A stretch of 14,635 bases of DNA from assembly GCA_029934555.1 (NCBI GenBank), contig JAOZMA010000019.1, positions 1 through 14,635 of the forward strand, in the 5' to 3' direction. The stretch comes from Acidimicrobiia bacterium. Its GTDB lineage: Bacteria; Actinomycetota; Acidimicrobiia; Spongiisociales; UBA5794. Positions within the stretch are counted from its first letter, which is position 1, and the number at the start of each line of letters is the position of its first letter. The notes under the pieces are model-generated. The model had not been told where the DNA came from and did no database searches. It saw only the letters and a list, made by a program, of their open reading frames with translations. Position numbers and translations under genes: made by a program. This document shows, piece after piece, positions 13,696 to 14,635 of the stretch.

Positions 13696-14471
13696 GGGTC
13701 ACGGCATCGGACGTGTGCTACGTGACCGGCGGGGTCAAGCTGATCTGCGACGTGAGCCTCGATCTCCATCCGGGGGAACGTGTCGCCATCGTTGGGCCGA
13801 ACGGCGCAGGAAAATCAACCCTGCTTCGGCTCTTGGCGGGCGATCTGCACCCGAGCCAAGGGACTATCGCCTACGACGCTGTCGACGTCGGCGCACTTCC
13901 CGTTCGCGAGCTCGCGACATCACGTGCCTTCCTCGGTCAGCGGCAGGCAGAGGATATCTCGTTCACCGTTCGCCAGGTCGTCGGAATGGGGCGATATGCG
14001 TACCGGAACGACCCCTCTGTAGGTCCCGACGACGACCAACAAGCGGTGGCCGATGCTCTCGATTCGGTCGACTTGATCGCTCTCGAGAGTCGTCCGGTCT
14101 CGAGCCTCTCCGGCGGCGAGCGCCAGCGGACGGCCATCGCTAGAGCCCTTGCACAGCAGACACCCCTGGTACTGCTCGACGAACCCACCGCCGCTCTCGA
14201 CATCCGGCATCAGGAAATGGTCCTGGGCGTCATCCGCTCGCTCAGTGACAGTGGACGGACGGTGGTCGCCGTTCTCCACGACCTCAATATGGCAACCGCG
14301 TTCGACCAGGTGATCCTGCTCGATCAAGGAGGAATGGCGGCACATGGAGCTGCCGAAGACGTCTTGAACGCCGAGCGTCTCACCAGGGTCTACAAGTACC
14401 CGATTGAAGTCGTTGAACACCCGCTCCGGTCGGGAATCCTCGTTCTACCGTCGAGCGATAGCGATTCGTAG
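13692..14471 (+). CDS. hmuV: ABC importer ATP-binding subunit (HmuV-like)
   Basis: ATPase of 259 aa with a complete nucleotide-binding domain: Walker A Gly35-Pro-Asn-Gly-Ala-Gly-Lys-Ser-Thr43, Q-loop near Gln83-Gln85, signature Leu139-Ser-Gly-Gly-Glu-Arg-Gln-Arg, Walker B Val-Leu-Leu-Asp-Glu-Pro (160-165), D-loop Ala-Leu-Asp and switch His196 in Val-Leu-His-Asp-Leu-Asn. The sequence after the signature, and the length, fit the heme/iron group (HmuV/FecE/BtuD). ATG 13692 is chosen over an in-frame ATG at 13665, because GAGGAGG precedes it by about 7 bases and it overlaps the permease stop (ATGA). It powers uptake by the HmuU-like permease at the cytoplasmic face. Confidence 0.95.
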   Translation: MRVTASDVCYVTGGVKLICDVSLDLHPGERVAIVGPNGAGKSTLLRLLAGDLHPSQGTIAYDAVDVGALPVRELATSRAFLGQRQAEDISFTVRQVVGMGRYAYRNDPSVGPDDDQQAVADALDSVDLIALESRPVSSLSGGERQRTAIARALAQQTPLVLLDEPTAALDIRHQEMVLGVIRSLSDSGRTVVAVLHDLNMATAFDQVILLDQGGMAAHGAAEDVLNAERLTRVYKYPIEVVEHPLRSGILVLPSSDSDS

Positions 14472-14546
14472 ATCAGCAATTACGTGGATACGTGCGTGCG
14501 GAAATGGGGTTGGACTCAGGTAGGGCGTGGCATCTACTTCCCTCCC

Positions 14547-14577
14547 CTCAGCCTCAATCCACGGTTTCTGAGGTGAG
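14547..14577 (+). terminator. Stem-loop downstream of hmuV, possible terminator
   Basis: CTCA-g-CCTCA (14547-14556) can pair with TGAGG-TGAG (14569-14577), nine pairs with one bulged base around a 12-base loop, 75 bases after the hmuV stop. There is no T-run after it, so it is a structural candidate only. Confidence 0.35.
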
Positions 14578-14589
14578 AATGGCCCGTTT

Positions 14590-14629
14590 CTCCTGTCCCC
14601 CCGACGCATCGGCGGGGGGACGCGAGGAG
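14590..14629 (+). other. Long GC-rich hairpin at the window edge
   Basis: CTCCT-g-TCCCCCC (14590-14602) is complementary to GGGGGGA-cgcg-AGGAG (14614-14629), with a small inner GA/TC pair around the loop CGCA. It could be a second, U-tract-free terminator of the importer operon or the leader of a gene that begins beyond the window. No coding sequence is seen in 14472-14635. Confidence 0.45.
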
Positions 14630-14635
14630 CCTGCG

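Noticed and set aside
1537..14564. Shared 12-mer CTCAATCCACGG inside the HNH gene and downstream of hmuV, considered as an attachment-site pair
   Set aside because: A match of this length is expected by chance several times in a window of this size, flanking bases do not match, and there is no integrase or tRNA gene nearby.

Overview
This is a GC-rich, gene-dense, ordinary-looking bacterial chromosome segment, probably from an actinobacterium (Actinomycetota). The signs are a DUF222/13E12-type HNH protein, an Rv3369-like PPOX protein, a lipoprotein with a Thr-rich linker and an Mtb12-like C-terminus, frequent GTG/TTG starts and apparent leaderless genes. Acidimicrobiia or a related lineage would fit, but this cannot be settled from the sequence alone. 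I see no tRNA, rRNA, CRISPR array, insertion sequence or phage gene, and no gene-free stretch longer than 226 bases.

Layout. (1) 63-2226, minus strand: a PPOX-fold protein and a MmcQ/YjbR-like protein in a tight pair, preceded by a DUF222-HNH protein. (2) 2358-3844, plus strand: a zinc-free quinone-oxidoreductase-type MDR protein and a DUF1697 protein. (3) 3874-4995, minus: an MFS transporter, divergent from (4) 5071-6948, plus: an AHSA1/SRPBCC protein overlapping a zinc alcohol dehydrogenase, then a cupin. (5) 6955-8545, minus: a DUF1801 protein and a TDT/SLAC1/TehA-type carrier. (6) 8670-10969, minus: a two-gene respiratory module, an octaheme cytochrome c of the tetrathionate-reductase (OTR) family and a four-helix cytochrome b, closed by a hairpin terminator. 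(7) 11196-14471, plus: a lipoprotein followed by an ABC importer of the heme/iron type (hmuT, hmuU, hmuV), each gene overlapping the next. The window ends in two stem-loops.

The most interesting part is 8.6-14.5 kb. An octaheme reductase with its own membrane cytochrome b is transcribed away from a heme-type importer. The shared 226-bp region holds a perfect 15-bp operator-like palindrome and a 37-bp palindromic repeat with mutually exclusive stems. A plausible reading is that heme supply and an eight-heme enzyme share control. Two points complicate it: the binding protein lacks the Tyr that binds heme in the Yersinia/Shigella/Pseudomonas proteins, and it has only one His, so its ligand is uncertain. 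The cytochrome b would carry electrons from quinol to the extracytoplasmic octaheme enzyme. The substrate (tetrathionate, nitrite, hydroxylamine or another compound) cannot be read from the sequence. Regions 1-5 are mainly housekeeping or poorly characterised accessory genes.
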